Under the pieces are notes generated by a model that had not been told where the DNA came from, made no database searches, and was given only the letters and a program-made list of their open reading frames with translations. The position numbers and the translations under genes are program-made. Of a stretch of 64,000 nt of DNA, positions 15,185 to 23,643 are shown piece by piece (position 1 is the stretch's first letter; each line of letters begins with the position of its first letter). This stretch comes from Bacillota bacterium (GTDB taxonomy: Bacteria; Bacillota; Clostridia; Christensenellales; Aristaeellaceae): assembly GCA_023421395.1 (NCBI GenBank), contig JAEZTL010000047.1, positions 1 to 64,000 on the forward strand, given 5' to 3'.

Positions 15185-17337
15185 AGTACGTCATCGCACT
15201 GGCAGGCAACCCCAACAGCGGCAAAACCACGCTGTTTAACGCGCTGACCGGTTCCAACCAGTACGTGGGCAACTGGCCGGGGGTGACGGTGGAGCGCAAG
15301 GAAGCGCTTTTTGAGATGGGCGAGGACGAGGTGACGCTGACGGATCTGCCGGGCGTTTACTCGCTGTCGCCCTATTCCATCGAGGAGAACATCACCCGCC
15401 ACTTCATCGCGCAGCACCGGCCGGATGTGGTGCTCAACATCGTGGACGCCACCAATCTCGAGCGCAACCTGTTCCTCACACTGCAGCTGATGGAGCTGGA
15501 GCGGCCGCTGGTGATCGCCCTCAACCTGATGGACGAGATCGAACGGCACGGCGGGCGGATCGACTGCAAAAAGCTCTCGCGGCTTCTGGGCGCGCCGGTG
15601 GTGCCCATCTCCGCCAAAAAGCGCACCGGTTTTGACGAACTGTTCACCGCGCTCAGCGAGCAGGCCCATCACCCGGTGACCGCCAGCGCGCTGAGGCGCT
15701 ACGACGCGGCCACGCGCATGGCGGTGGCGTCCATCGTCGCCGCGCTGGGCGGCGCGGAGGCCCACTCCGCCTTCGACGCGCCGGAGCACTTTTCCCATCG
15801 CGACGAGCGCCACCGGGACGACGACCACACCGCCCAGGCGCCCCACGCCCATATCGGCGGCTACGAGGATGAGGGCGACCTGGACTTTGCGCCGCCCACC
15901 GAATGGGTGGCGCTGAAGCTGCTGGAGGGCGACGATACCATCCTGTCCTCGGCCTACCTGACAAACGACCAGCGGGAGAAGATCCGCGCCGCGGTCAAAA
16001 GCTATCTCGTTCAGGGCCAAAAGGCGCACCCCGGCATCGACGGGCTGACGCTGGTGGCCGACGCGCGCTACGCCGCCATCGAGCAGATGCTGCGGGAGGC
16101 GGAATTTAAGCGCGCCGGCTCGGCGGAGGACGACCTCTCCGACCGCATCGACCGGGTGATGACCCACAGGGTGTTCGCGTTTCCCATATTTCTGGCCATC
16201 ATGGGCCTGATGTTTGCGGTCACCTTCGGGCCGGTGGGGCAGGCGCTGTCCGGGTGGGTGGAGTATGCGATCAACAATCTCCTGGGCGCGGGGGCGGAGC
16301 GCCTGCTGACGGCCGCGGCAGCCCCGGAGTGGATCCGCTCGCTGCTTCTGGAGGGCGTGATCGCGGGTGTGGGCGGCGTGGTCACCTTTCTTCCGCAGAT
16401 TTTGATGATCTTCCTTTTTCTGTCAATCCTGGAGGACAGCGGATACATGTCCCGCGCCGCCTTCATTACCGACCGGCTGCTCCGGCGGTTCGGGCTGTCG
16501 GGCCGCTCTTTCATCCCGATGCTGATGGGCTTTGGCTGCACCACCACGGCGGTCATCGGCGCCCGCGCCGTGGAAAACCAGCGGGACCGGCGCATGACGA
16601 TCCTCTTGACGCCCTTCATGTCCTGCGGCGCGAAGCTGCCGGTGTACGGCCTGTTCGCGGCGGCGTTCTTCGCCAAGGGGCAGGCGCTGGTGGTCTTCAG
16701 CCTGTACCTTTTGGGCATGGGGATGATGGTGCTGGTGGGCCTGATTCTGCGCAAAACCGCCTTCCGCGAGGGCGACACCCCCTTTCTGATGGAGCTGCCG
16801 CCCTACCGCTGGCCCACGGTAAAAAACGTGGCCCGCAGGCTGTGGGAGCGCGCCAAGGACTTTTTGACCCGCGCAGGCACGGTGATTTTCGCGATGAGCG
16901 TCCTCATCTGGTTCATGCAGAGCTTTTCACCCCGCTTTCAGTTTGTGGCGGACAGCGAGGCGAGCATTTTCGGCGCGCTGGGTCGGTTCATCTCCCCGGT
17001 GCTGGCGCCGTTGGGTTTTGGTGACTGGCGCAAAGGCGTGGCGCTTTTATCGGGCCTGGTGGCCAAGGAGGCGGTGGTCTCCACGCTGCAGGTGCTCTAC
17101 GCCGCGCCGGATACCGGGCGTCTGGTGGGCATGCTGCAGCAGCAGTTCACGCCGCTCTCCGCCTATTCGTTCCTGGTATTCACCCTTCTGTACCCGCCCT
17201 GCGTGGCCGCGATGGCGGCGATCCGCCGCGAGCTGGGCAGCGCGAAGTACATGGCGCTGTCCATCGCCATCCAGGTGGGCGCGGCCTACGTGGTGTCACT
17301 CCTCGTCTACCAGATCGGGAGGTTGTTTTTCACATGA
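15181..17337 (+). CDS. feoB: Ferrous iron transporter FeoB (718 aa)
   Basis: GTPase-coupled Fe(II) importer of the cytoplasmic membrane. The N-terminal G domain has GNPNSGKT (9-16), NWPGVTVE (31-38), DLPG (55-58) and NLMD (115-118). The C-terminal part holds two Gate regions with the conserved GFGCTTTAV and MSCGAKLPVY motifs. Between G domain and membrane domain there is a His/Asp/Glu-rich insert (about 195-233, seven histidines) that may bind metal. It starts at TTG 15181 inside the feoA stop with GGGAGGG upstream. It ends overlapping the small Cys-rich gene (ATGA). Confidence 0.96.
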   Translation: MKYVIALAGNPNSGKTTLFNALTGSNQYVGNWPGVTVERKEALFEMGEDEVTLTDLPGVYSLSPYSIEENITRHFIAQHRPDVVLNIVDATNLERNLFLTLQLMELERPLVIALNLMDEIERHGGRIDCKKLSRLLGAPVVPISAKKRTGFDELFTALSEQAHHPVTASALRRYDAATRMAVASIVAALGGAEAHSAFDAPEHFSHRDERHRDDDHTAQAPHAHIGGYEDEGDLDFAPPTEWVALKLLEGDDTILSSAYLTNDQREKIRAAVKSYLVQGQKAHPGIDGLTLVADARYAAIEQMLREAEFKRAGSAEDDLSDRIDRVMTHRVFAFPIFLAIMGLMFAVTFGPVGQALSGWVEYAINNLLGAGAERLLTAAAAPEWIRSLLLEGVIAGVGGVVTFLPQILMIFLFLSILEDSGYMSRAAFITDRLLRRFGLSGRSFIPMLMGFGCTTTAVIGARAVENQRDRRMTILLTPFMSCGAKLPVYGLFAAAFFAKGQALVVFSLYLLGMGMMVLVGLILRKTAFREGDTPFLMELPPYRWPTVKNVARRLWERAKDFLTRAGTVIFAMSVLIWFMQSFSPRFQFVADSEASIFGALGRFISPVLAPLGFGDWRKGVALLSGLVAKEAVVSTLQVLYAAPDTGRLVGMLQQQFTPLSAYSFLVFTLLYPPCVAAMAAIRRELGSAKYMALSIAIQVGAAYVVSLLVYQIGRLFFT

Positions 17338-17504
17338 CGTGGATTTCCTATGCGGTGGCCGCGGCCATTCTGATCCTCGCGGCGTTTTTCATCTATCGGG
17401 GCGTCCGCTCGTTTTTTAAAACCGGCGGTCAGTCCGCTTGCGATCATTGCCCTTACTCCGGGTCCTGCGGCGGCGGGTGTGATAAAAAGCCGAAAAAGGA
17501 ATGA
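17334..17504 (+). CDS. FeoB-associated Cys-rich membrane protein (56 aa)
   Basis: A short ORF that overlaps the feoB stop by four bases (ATGA). One transmembrane helix (about residues 4-22) is followed by a cytosolic tail with four cysteines in the pattern C-D-H-C...C-G-G-G-C (36, 39, 45, 49) and a lysine-rich end. This is the layout of the FeoB-associated Cys-rich membrane proteins found at the end of many Firmicutes feo operons. The Cys cluster may bind iron or an Fe-S cluster (inference). Confidence 0.9.
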   Translation: MTWISYAVAAAILILAAFFIYRGVRSFFKTGGQSACDHCPYSGSCGGGCDKKPKKE

Positions 17505-17584
17505 GGTCCGCATCGTCGGACATTCTATCGAAAGGGTGCCCCGTGTGCTTCGGCGGCGAACATGCTTCCGGCGCCGCACTTAAT

Positions 17585-17650
17585 CATTCCCGGCGACCTG
17601 TACGCCGGGAATGTGTTTCATCCCCCGGTGCGAACCCCGGGGGATGAAAC
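17585..17650 (+). terminator. Two tandem hairpins after the feo operon
   Basis: First stem: 11 bp, 17585-17595 with 17603-17613. Second stem: 14 bp, 17615-17628 with 17637-17650, loop 8 bases. They abut one another. Neither has a long T run (the first is followed by TGTTT, part of the second stem). They probably end the feo transcript and insulate sdaAB. Otherwise the 17505-17796 gap shows only a possible TTGACG-17-TACCAT promoter at 17750-17778 for sdaAB. Confidence 0.65.
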
Positions 17651-17796
17651 AATACCGCCTGGCCGCGGGACGCACGGAAACCCATTAAGATTTCAGGCCC
17701 GCGCAGCACGTTGATGCGGTGAAAAGACGCTTGCGGGTTTTCATCGCCCTTGACGCGGATGCGCCAAGATGATACCATTTTGTGGGAGGCGAAACC

Positions 17797-18453
17797 ATGC
17801 ACGTGTTTGACATCATCGGGCCGGTGATGATCGGCCCGTCCAGTTCCCACACGGCGGGCGCGGCGCGCATCGGCCGGGTGGCGCGGCGGCTGCTCGGCGA
17901 GGCGCCCGTCTCCGCCGACGTTGGGCTCTACGGCTCCTTCGCCAGCACCTACCGGGGCCACGGGACCGACCGCGCCATCGCGGCGGGCTTGCAGGATATG
18001 GGCGTGGATGACGCGCGCATCCGGGACGCGCTCGGCCTTGCGGAGGCCGCGGGGCTCGCCATCCAGTTCCATCCCGTCGAGCTCAAGGATGCGCATCCGA
18101 ACACCGCCGTGATTTCCGCCAAGGGGCCGACCCGTTCGGTTATGGTGGAGGCGGCGTCGGTGGGTGGCGGATCGATCCGCGTCAAAAAATTGGGCGGCCT
18201 TCCGGTGGAATTCTCCGGAGAGGCCAATACCATCGTGATCCGCCACCGGGACGAGCCGGGTGTGATCGCCCAGGTGTCGGGCCTTCTGGCGGGGCAGGGT
18301 GTCAACATCGCCACGATGCAGGTGTTCAGAAGCGGCGTCCGCGGCGACGCGGTGATGGTGCTGGAGGTGGACGAGCTGCCAGGCGAGAGCGCCATGTCCT
18401 GCCTGAAGGCCATCCGGGGCATCCGGGACGCCATCCTGATGGAAAAGCTGTAG
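17797..18453 (+). CDS. sdaAB: L-serine dehydratase, beta subunit (218 aa)
   Basis: Regulatory/beta subunit of the two-subunit iron-sulfur L-serine ammonia-lyase (serine to pyruvate plus ammonia). The N-terminal domain has the conserved GPVMIGPSSSHTAGAARIG loop. The C-terminus is an ACT domain (about 148-218; RDEPGVIAQVSGLLA). GGAGG precedes the ATG by 7 bases. The alpha subunit follows 12 bases downstream. Confidence 0.96.
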   Translation: MHVFDIIGPVMIGPSSSHTAGAARIGRVARRLLGEAPVSADVGLYGSFASTYRGHGTDRAIAAGLQDMGVDDARIRDALGLAEAAGLAIQFHPVELKDAHPNTAVISAKGPTRSVMVEAASVGGGSIRVKKLGGLPVEFSGEANTIVIRHRDEPGVIAQVSGLLAGQGVNIATMQVFRSGVRGDAVMVLEVDELPGESAMSCLKAIRGIRDAILMEKL

Positions 18454-18465
18454 CCGGAGGTGCCT

Positions 18466-19314
18466 ATGCTCAAGACCGATTCGATCGAGGAACTGGTGCT
18501 CAAGGCGGGGGAGGGTTCCATCGCCCCGGTTGTGCTCGCCGACCAGGCGGAGCGGGACGGCGTGGACGAGGCGCTGCTTACCGTGCGCATGCTTGAGACG
18601 CTTCAGGTGATGCGCGAGTCCGCCGAGGCGGGGCTCTCGCCCGATGTCCGGTCCATGTCCGGCATGACGGGCGGGCAGGCGGCGAAGCTGATCGGACGCG
18701 TGCGCGGCGGCAAGTCCGCGGCGGGGGATATGGTGGGCGAGGCGATGGCGGTGGCGCTGGGCGTGGCGGAGCTCAACGCGGCCATGGGCCGCATTGTGGC
18801 CGCGCCTACGGCGGGCGCCTGCGGCATCCTGCCGGGCGTGCTCCTCACGTATGGCAAGGCGCGCGGCGCGGCGGATGACGATCTGGTCCGCGCGCTGTTC
18901 ACGGCGGCGGGGGTGGGCGGCGTGATCGCGGCCAGGGCTTCGATCTCCGGCGCTCAGGCGGGCTGCCAGGCGGAGTGCGGCGCGGCCAGCGCGATGGCGG
19001 CCGCGGCGCTGGTGGACTTAAGCGGCGGAAGCGCGGCCGAGGCGGCCAGCGCGGTGGCCCTCGCCCTCATGAACGTGATGGGTCTGGTGTGCGATCCAGT
19101 GGGCGGACTCGTCGAGGTGCCCTGCGTATACCGAAACGTCCTCGGCGTGGTCAACGCGGTGGCGGCGGCGGACATGGCGCTTGCCGGCATTATGAGCCCG
19201 CTACCCGCGGATGAGGTGATCGACGCCATGGGTCGCGTGGGCCGTTCCCTGCCCGCGTCGCTTCGTGAAACCGGCGAAGGCGGGTGCGCGGCCTGTCCCT
19301 CGGCGAGGCGCTGA
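18466..19314 (+). CDS. sdaAA: L-serine dehydratase, alpha subunit (282 aa)
   Basis: Catalytic, [4Fe-4S]-containing subunit. Conserved APTAGACGILPGVL, the Cys pair in GCQAECGAASAMAAAA and the Cys in CDPVGGLVEVPC supply the cluster ligands. ATG 18466 lies 5 bases after GGAGG; an upstream in-frame GTG overlaps the ribosome site and is unlikely. The extreme C-terminus (GEGGCAACPSARR) is shorter and more Cys-containing than the usual GGLAxTPxG tail, but the core is intact. Cotranscribed with sdaAB. Confidence 0.96.
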   Translation: MLKTDSIEELVLKAGEGSIAPVVLADQAERDGVDEALLTVRMLETLQVMRESAEAGLSPDVRSMSGMTGGQAAKLIGRVRGGKSAAGDMVGEAMAVALGVAELNAAMGRIVAAPTAGACGILPGVLLTYGKARGAADDDLVRALFTAAGVGGVIAARASISGAQAGCQAECGAASAMAAAALVDLSGGSAAEAASAVALALMNVMGLVCDPVGGLVEVPCVYRNVLGVVNAVAAADMALAGIMSPLPADEVIDAMGRVGRSLPASLRETGEGGCAACPSARR

Positions 19315-19371
19315 ACCGCGCCCCGGTTTTGCCGCAGGAAGCGCTTGTCCCGGATTTTACCCGCGCGAAAA

Positions 19372-19400
19372 TTGACTTTTTACGCGGGTTGTGCTACATT
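19372..19400 (+). promoter_or_regulatory. Promoter of the phosphofructokinase gene
   Basis: TTGACT (19372-19377), 17-base spacer, TACATT (19395-19400). It lies in the 125-base gap after sdaAA. Confidence 0.8.
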
Positions 19401-19439
19401 GATGGGTGGAAGAAAAACGCATGGAAGGATGAAGAAACC

Positions 19440-20684
<1,245 letters not shown>

Positions 20685-20690
20685 CGCAGA

Positions 20691-20723
20691 GGACCCGCAC
20701 CATCGGTGCGGGTCCCGTTTTTT
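20691..20723 (+). terminator. Intrinsic terminator after the phosphofructokinase gene
   Basis: Perfect 11-bp stem (20691-20701 with 20705-20715, loop ATC) followed by CG and seven T. Confidence 0.96.
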
Positions 20724-20750
20724 CGCGGGTTTTTGAGGGGAGGGGGTCAC

Positions 20751-21104
20751 ATGCAATCTCTCGAAGGCCGGGTCGGCCTGTTCTTTGTGGTGGACGGCAG
20801 GATCATTCTGTACGCCTGTCCGCTGGAGCGCGCGGCGCGCTACGGGGATTATTTGGACTATCCCCACAGCCACGACGCCATGTGGCGCAAACTTCAGCAG
20901 ACCAAGTATGGCGTGGACTTTGATTATTACCCCCGCGGCCGGGTGGTGTTCAGCGTGCCGGAAAACCGGTACGTCATCTACCACGACCGCTGCTGCGCCG
21001 TGGCGGCGCGGCTGCTTGTGCGCAGTTACGCGCCGGGCCGCGCGGACAGCCGGACGGACGAGCACTACCAGTGTCACAGCTGCAACCCGCGGTACGTGAG
21101 GTAG
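20751..21104 (+). CDS. Conserved hypothetical protein (117 aa)
   Basis: No named family recognised, although the style (FFVVDGRIILYACPLERA, YPHSHDAMW, DFDYYPRGRVVF) is that of a conserved cytosolic protein rather than a random ORF. It is rich in Tyr, Arg and His, with several Cys near the end (DRCCAV, YQCHSCNP). It has no membrane segment or signal peptide. GGGGAGGGGG precedes the ATG by a few bases. It lies alone between two terminators, so it is monocistronic, or follows read-through from the upstream gene. Confidence 0.7.
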   Translation: MQSLEGRVGLFFVVDGRIILYACPLERAARYGDYLDYPHSHDAMWRKLQQTKYGVDFDYYPRGRVVFSVPENRYVIYHDRCCAVAARLLVRSYAPGRADSRTDEHYQCHSCNPRYVR

Positions 21105-21176
21105 TGCGCGCAGCCGCCCCGCGCCGGTTTTTCCTTTTGCGCCTTTATGCCCCAACAAGCCGGGTTTTGACGCGCG

Positions 21177-21210
21177 AAAGCGCCCCGCGCCGTTTGGCGC
21201 GGGGCGCTTT
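21177..21210. terminator. Bidirectional terminator hairpin
   Basis: Perfect 15-bp stem (21177-21191 with 21196-21210, loop GTTT) whose ends are AAA/TTT. It lies between the convergent genes ending at 21104 and 21225. Confidence 0.85.
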
Positions 21211-21224
21211 CGTCCTATTCCCCT

Positions 21225-22292
21225 TTACACGATCAGGAAATCCCTGTCCAGATCGTTCAGAACTTCGCAGCCGTCTGGGGTGACCAGCACAAGATCCTCG
21301 ACGCGGACGCCGAAGCGCCCCTGCAGGTACACGCCCGGTTCCACGGAGAACACCATGCCGGGCTGGGCGACATACCGGCCGGAGGCGCTGACGTCCGGCG
21401 GCTCGTGTACCTCGAGGCCCAGTCCGTGGCCGGTGCGGTGCAGAAAGTGCTCGCCGTACCCCGCCGCCTCGATCACGCCGCGCGCCGCCCGGTCGATTTC
21501 CGAAAGCGCCACGCCGGGCCGGACCGCGGCTTTTCCGGCCTCGTTGGCGCGGCGAACCACATCGTAGACCCTTTTTTCTTCGTCCGTCGCGCTGCCGAAG
21601 AACACGGTACGGGTCATGTCGCTGAGGGCGTGACGCACGTTGAGCCCCACGTCCAGAATGACGGCGTCGCCCTTTTTGAGCCGCGCGCCGCCGGTGGCGT
21701 GGTGGGGCTCGGCCGCGCCCGCGCCAAAGCAGATCAGCGGCTCAAATCCGAGGCCGGAAGCGCCTTCCTTCATGCCGAGGTCCGCGTAGCGCCGCGCCAC
21801 GTCCAGCTCGGTTTCCCCTTCGGCGAGGCTCCGCCGCAAAAGGCCGGTTACCCGGTCGTTCATGCGGGAGCTGGCGCGCAGCGCCGCGATCTCCTCTTCG
21901 TCCTTGAGCATCCGCGCCTCGTCCACCGGGGCGGAGCCATTCACCGGGCGGACGTCCGGCCGCTTCTCCATCAGCGACAGCAGAAAACGGCTGGGCCAGG
22001 CCTTGTCCACGCCCAGCAGCCCCGGCGCGATGAAGCCCGCGAGGGCGGCCACGCTGTCCTCCGCGTCGTCAAAGGCCGTGATTTTGAGGCTCTCCGACGG
22101 CGGCGCGTCGAACATTCGGTTGACGACGAGGCGGCAGCCTCCTTCGCCGAGGAGAAGGGCCATCAGCCGCTCGCCCGGCGCGATCCAGATTCCCGTCAGG
22201 TAGCAGACGGACTCGGTGGATGTCACGAGTACCTGCCGGAGGCCCATTTTCTCCATGCCGGAGAGCACGCGGTTCAGCCGGGAAGTTTTCAT
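21225..22292 (-). CDS. Xaa-Pro aminopeptidase / M24 peptidase (355 aa)
   Basis: Two-domain aminopeptidase P/prolidase family: N-terminal creatinase-like domain and C-terminal pita-bread catalytic domain. Metal ligands are visible: Asp in ILDVGLN, Asp in SDMTRT, His in HRTGHGLGLEVHE, Glu in VEPGVYL and Glu in RVEDLVLV. AAGGAG precedes the ATG by 8 bases. It overlaps the methyltransferase stop (ATGA) and is the third gene of a tightly coupled operon. Cytosolic cleavage of X-Pro peptides is expected. Confidence 0.95.
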   Translation of the reverse strand: MKTSRLNRVLSGMEKMGLRQVLVTSTESVCYLTGIWIAPGERLMALLLGEGGCRLVVNRMFDAPPSESLKITAFDDAEDSVAALAGFIAPGLLGVDKAWPSRFLLSLMEKRPDVRPVNGSAPVDEARMLKDEEEIAALRASSRMNDRVTGLLRRSLAEGETELDVARRYADLGMKEGASGLGFEPLICFGAGAAEPHHATGGARLKKGDAVILDVGLNVRHALSDMTRTVFFGSATDEEKRVYDVVRRANEAGKAAVRPGVALSEIDRAARGVIEAAGYGEHFLHRTGHGLGLEVHEPPDVSASGRYVAQPGMVFSVEPGVYLQGRFGVRVEDLVLVTPDGCEVLNDLDRDFLIV

Positions 22293-22891
22293 TCGTTCCG
22301 CTCCTTATCCGCCTCGATCACCCAGTAGCCGCCGCCGCGCTCGATCACCCGCGCGCTTCCGAAGAGCGCTTCCAGAAACTTCAGCGCAGACGGCGCGCCC
22401 TGCTGCTTGCGGATCACCGCGTACAGCGCGCCGCCGGGCGAGAGCTTTTCCTTTGCCTGCTCAAAAAGGCCGTAGATCACCTGCTTGCCCGCGCGGATCG
22501 GCGGGTTGGTGACCACCGCCTGAAAGGGTCCGGAGAGCGCGCCAAGCCCGTCGCCCTGAAGCGCCCGGGCGTTTTTCGCCTGGTTCTGCACGATATTCTT
22601 CCGCGCAAGGTCTACGGCGCGGGCGTTGACGTCCGTCAGGAAGAATTCCGCGCCGGGGTTTTTCAGCGCCAGCGGCACGCCCATCGCGCCCCAGCCGCAG
22701 CCCAGATCCGCCACGCGGCCACTGAGCGGCGGCAGCGATTCGATCAGGAGCCGGCTGCCCGGGTCCAGCGCGTCCGAGGAAAAAACGCCGGCGTCGGTGT
22801 GCATGATGAGGGTGAGCCCCAGCGCCTTCAGCGCGATCTGACGGGGTCTCGACGGTGTGGACGGATCGGGTGTAAAGTAATGCTCGCTCAT
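22289..22891 (-). CDS. Class I SAM-dependent methyltransferase, RsmC/YbxB-like (200 aa)
   Basis: SAM-binding motif I DLGCGWGAMGV, acidic residue at TDVN and the substrate motif NPPIRAGK, which is the N6/N2-methylating type found in RsmC-like 16S rRNA (guanine-N2) methyltransferases. The N-terminus SEHYFTPDPSTPSRP is family-like. The start at 22891 overlaps the rsuA stop (ATGA), with GGAG 9 bases upstream. The rRNA substrate is inferred from family and from its neighbour, an rRNA/tRNA-type pseudouridine synthase. Confidence 0.9.
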   Translation of the reverse strand: MSEHYFTPDPSTPSRPRQIALKALGLTLIMHTDAGVFSSDALDPGSRLLIESLPPLSGRVADLGCGWGAMGVPLALKNPGAEFFLTDVNARAVDLARKNIVQNQAKNARALQGDGLGALSGPFQAVVTNPPIRAGKQVIYGLFEQAKEKLSPGGALYAVIRKQQGAPSALKFLEALFGSARVIERGGGYWVIEADKERNE

Positions 22892-23607
22892 GGTTTCATC
22901 TCCGTAAGCGCGTAAAGGCGCGCGGTTTCCTCCGCGGTGAGCGGGCGGCACTGGCCCGGCTGAAGGGATACATCCAGCGCGACTCCGCCCACGCTTTCCC
23001 GGTGCAGCGTTTCCACGGGATGGGAGAGCGCCGCGAACATGCGCTTGACCTGGTGGAACTTTCCCTCGTGTACCGTCAGGCGCGCCAGCGAAAAGTCCTC
23101 CGCGGACGTAAGCACCTCAAGGCGCGCCGGGCGGGCGGTGAAATCGCCGAGCGGTACGCCCTCGGCCATGCGCAGGATGTCGCCGCTTTCCAGCCGTCCG
23201 GCCACGCGGGCCAGGTAGGCCTTTTCCACTTCGAAGCGGGGGGAGATCAACCGGTGGGCCAACTGGCCGTCCTCGGTAAGCAGCAGAAGCCCCGTCACGT
23301 CCCGGTCCAGCCGGCCCACGGCGCAGAGATCGCGGGTGCGAAGCGCCGGCGGCAGCAAATCAAACACCGTGGAAAAGCGCGCGTCCTCCCGGGCGGTCAC
23401 GCAGCCGGCGGGTTTATAGAGCATCAGGTGAAGCGCCGCGCGCTTTCCGACGGGCGCGCCGTCCAGCGTCACCGCGTCCGAATCCTGGGCGCCGTACGCG
23501 CCGTCGCGCACCGGTACGCCGTTTACGCGCACGCGCCCCTGCATAATCGCCTCCCGCGCCTTCGCGCGGGAGGACAGCGCCTCGCCCACCCATCGATCAA
23601 GTCTCAT
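22888..23607 (-). CDS. Pseudouridine synthase, RsuA/RluB family (239 aa)
   Basis: N-terminal S4 RNA-binding domain (MRLDRWVGEAL...), then the catalytic domain with the Asp in GRLDRDVTGLLLLT. Family enzymes convert specific uridines of 16S or 23S rRNA to pseudouridine. MRLDRWVG is the normal family N-terminus, so ATG 23607 is secure; yet no ribosome site precedes it. A promoter whose -10 box ends 7 bases before the ATG (23615-23643) suggests a leaderless transcript. First gene of an operon with the methyltransferase and peptidase. Confidence 0.94.
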   Translation of the reverse strand: MRLDRWVGEALSSRAKAREAIMQGRVRVNGVPVRDGAYGAQDSDAVTLDGAPVGKRAALHLMLYKPAGCVTAREDARFSTVFDLLPPALRTRDLCAVGRLDRDVTGLLLLTEDGQLAHRLISPRFEVEKAYLARVAGRLESGDILRMAEGVPLGDFTARPARLEVLTSAEDFSLARLTVHEGKFHQVKRMFAALSHPVETLHRESVGGVALDVSLQPGQCRPLTAEETARLYALTEMKP

Positions 23608-23614
23608 GGGGAAT

Positions 23615-23643
23615 ATTCTACCATGTTTCGCCGGCCGTTACAA
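23615..23643 (-). promoter_or_regulatory. Promoter predicted to start transcription at the rsuA-like ATG
   Basis: Minus-strand TTGTAA (23638-23643), 17-base spacer, TAGAAT (23615-23620). Start of transcription at about 23607-23608 would coincide with the start codon at 23607. The -35 box overlaps the stop codon of the glucan synthase gene. Confidence 0.65.
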
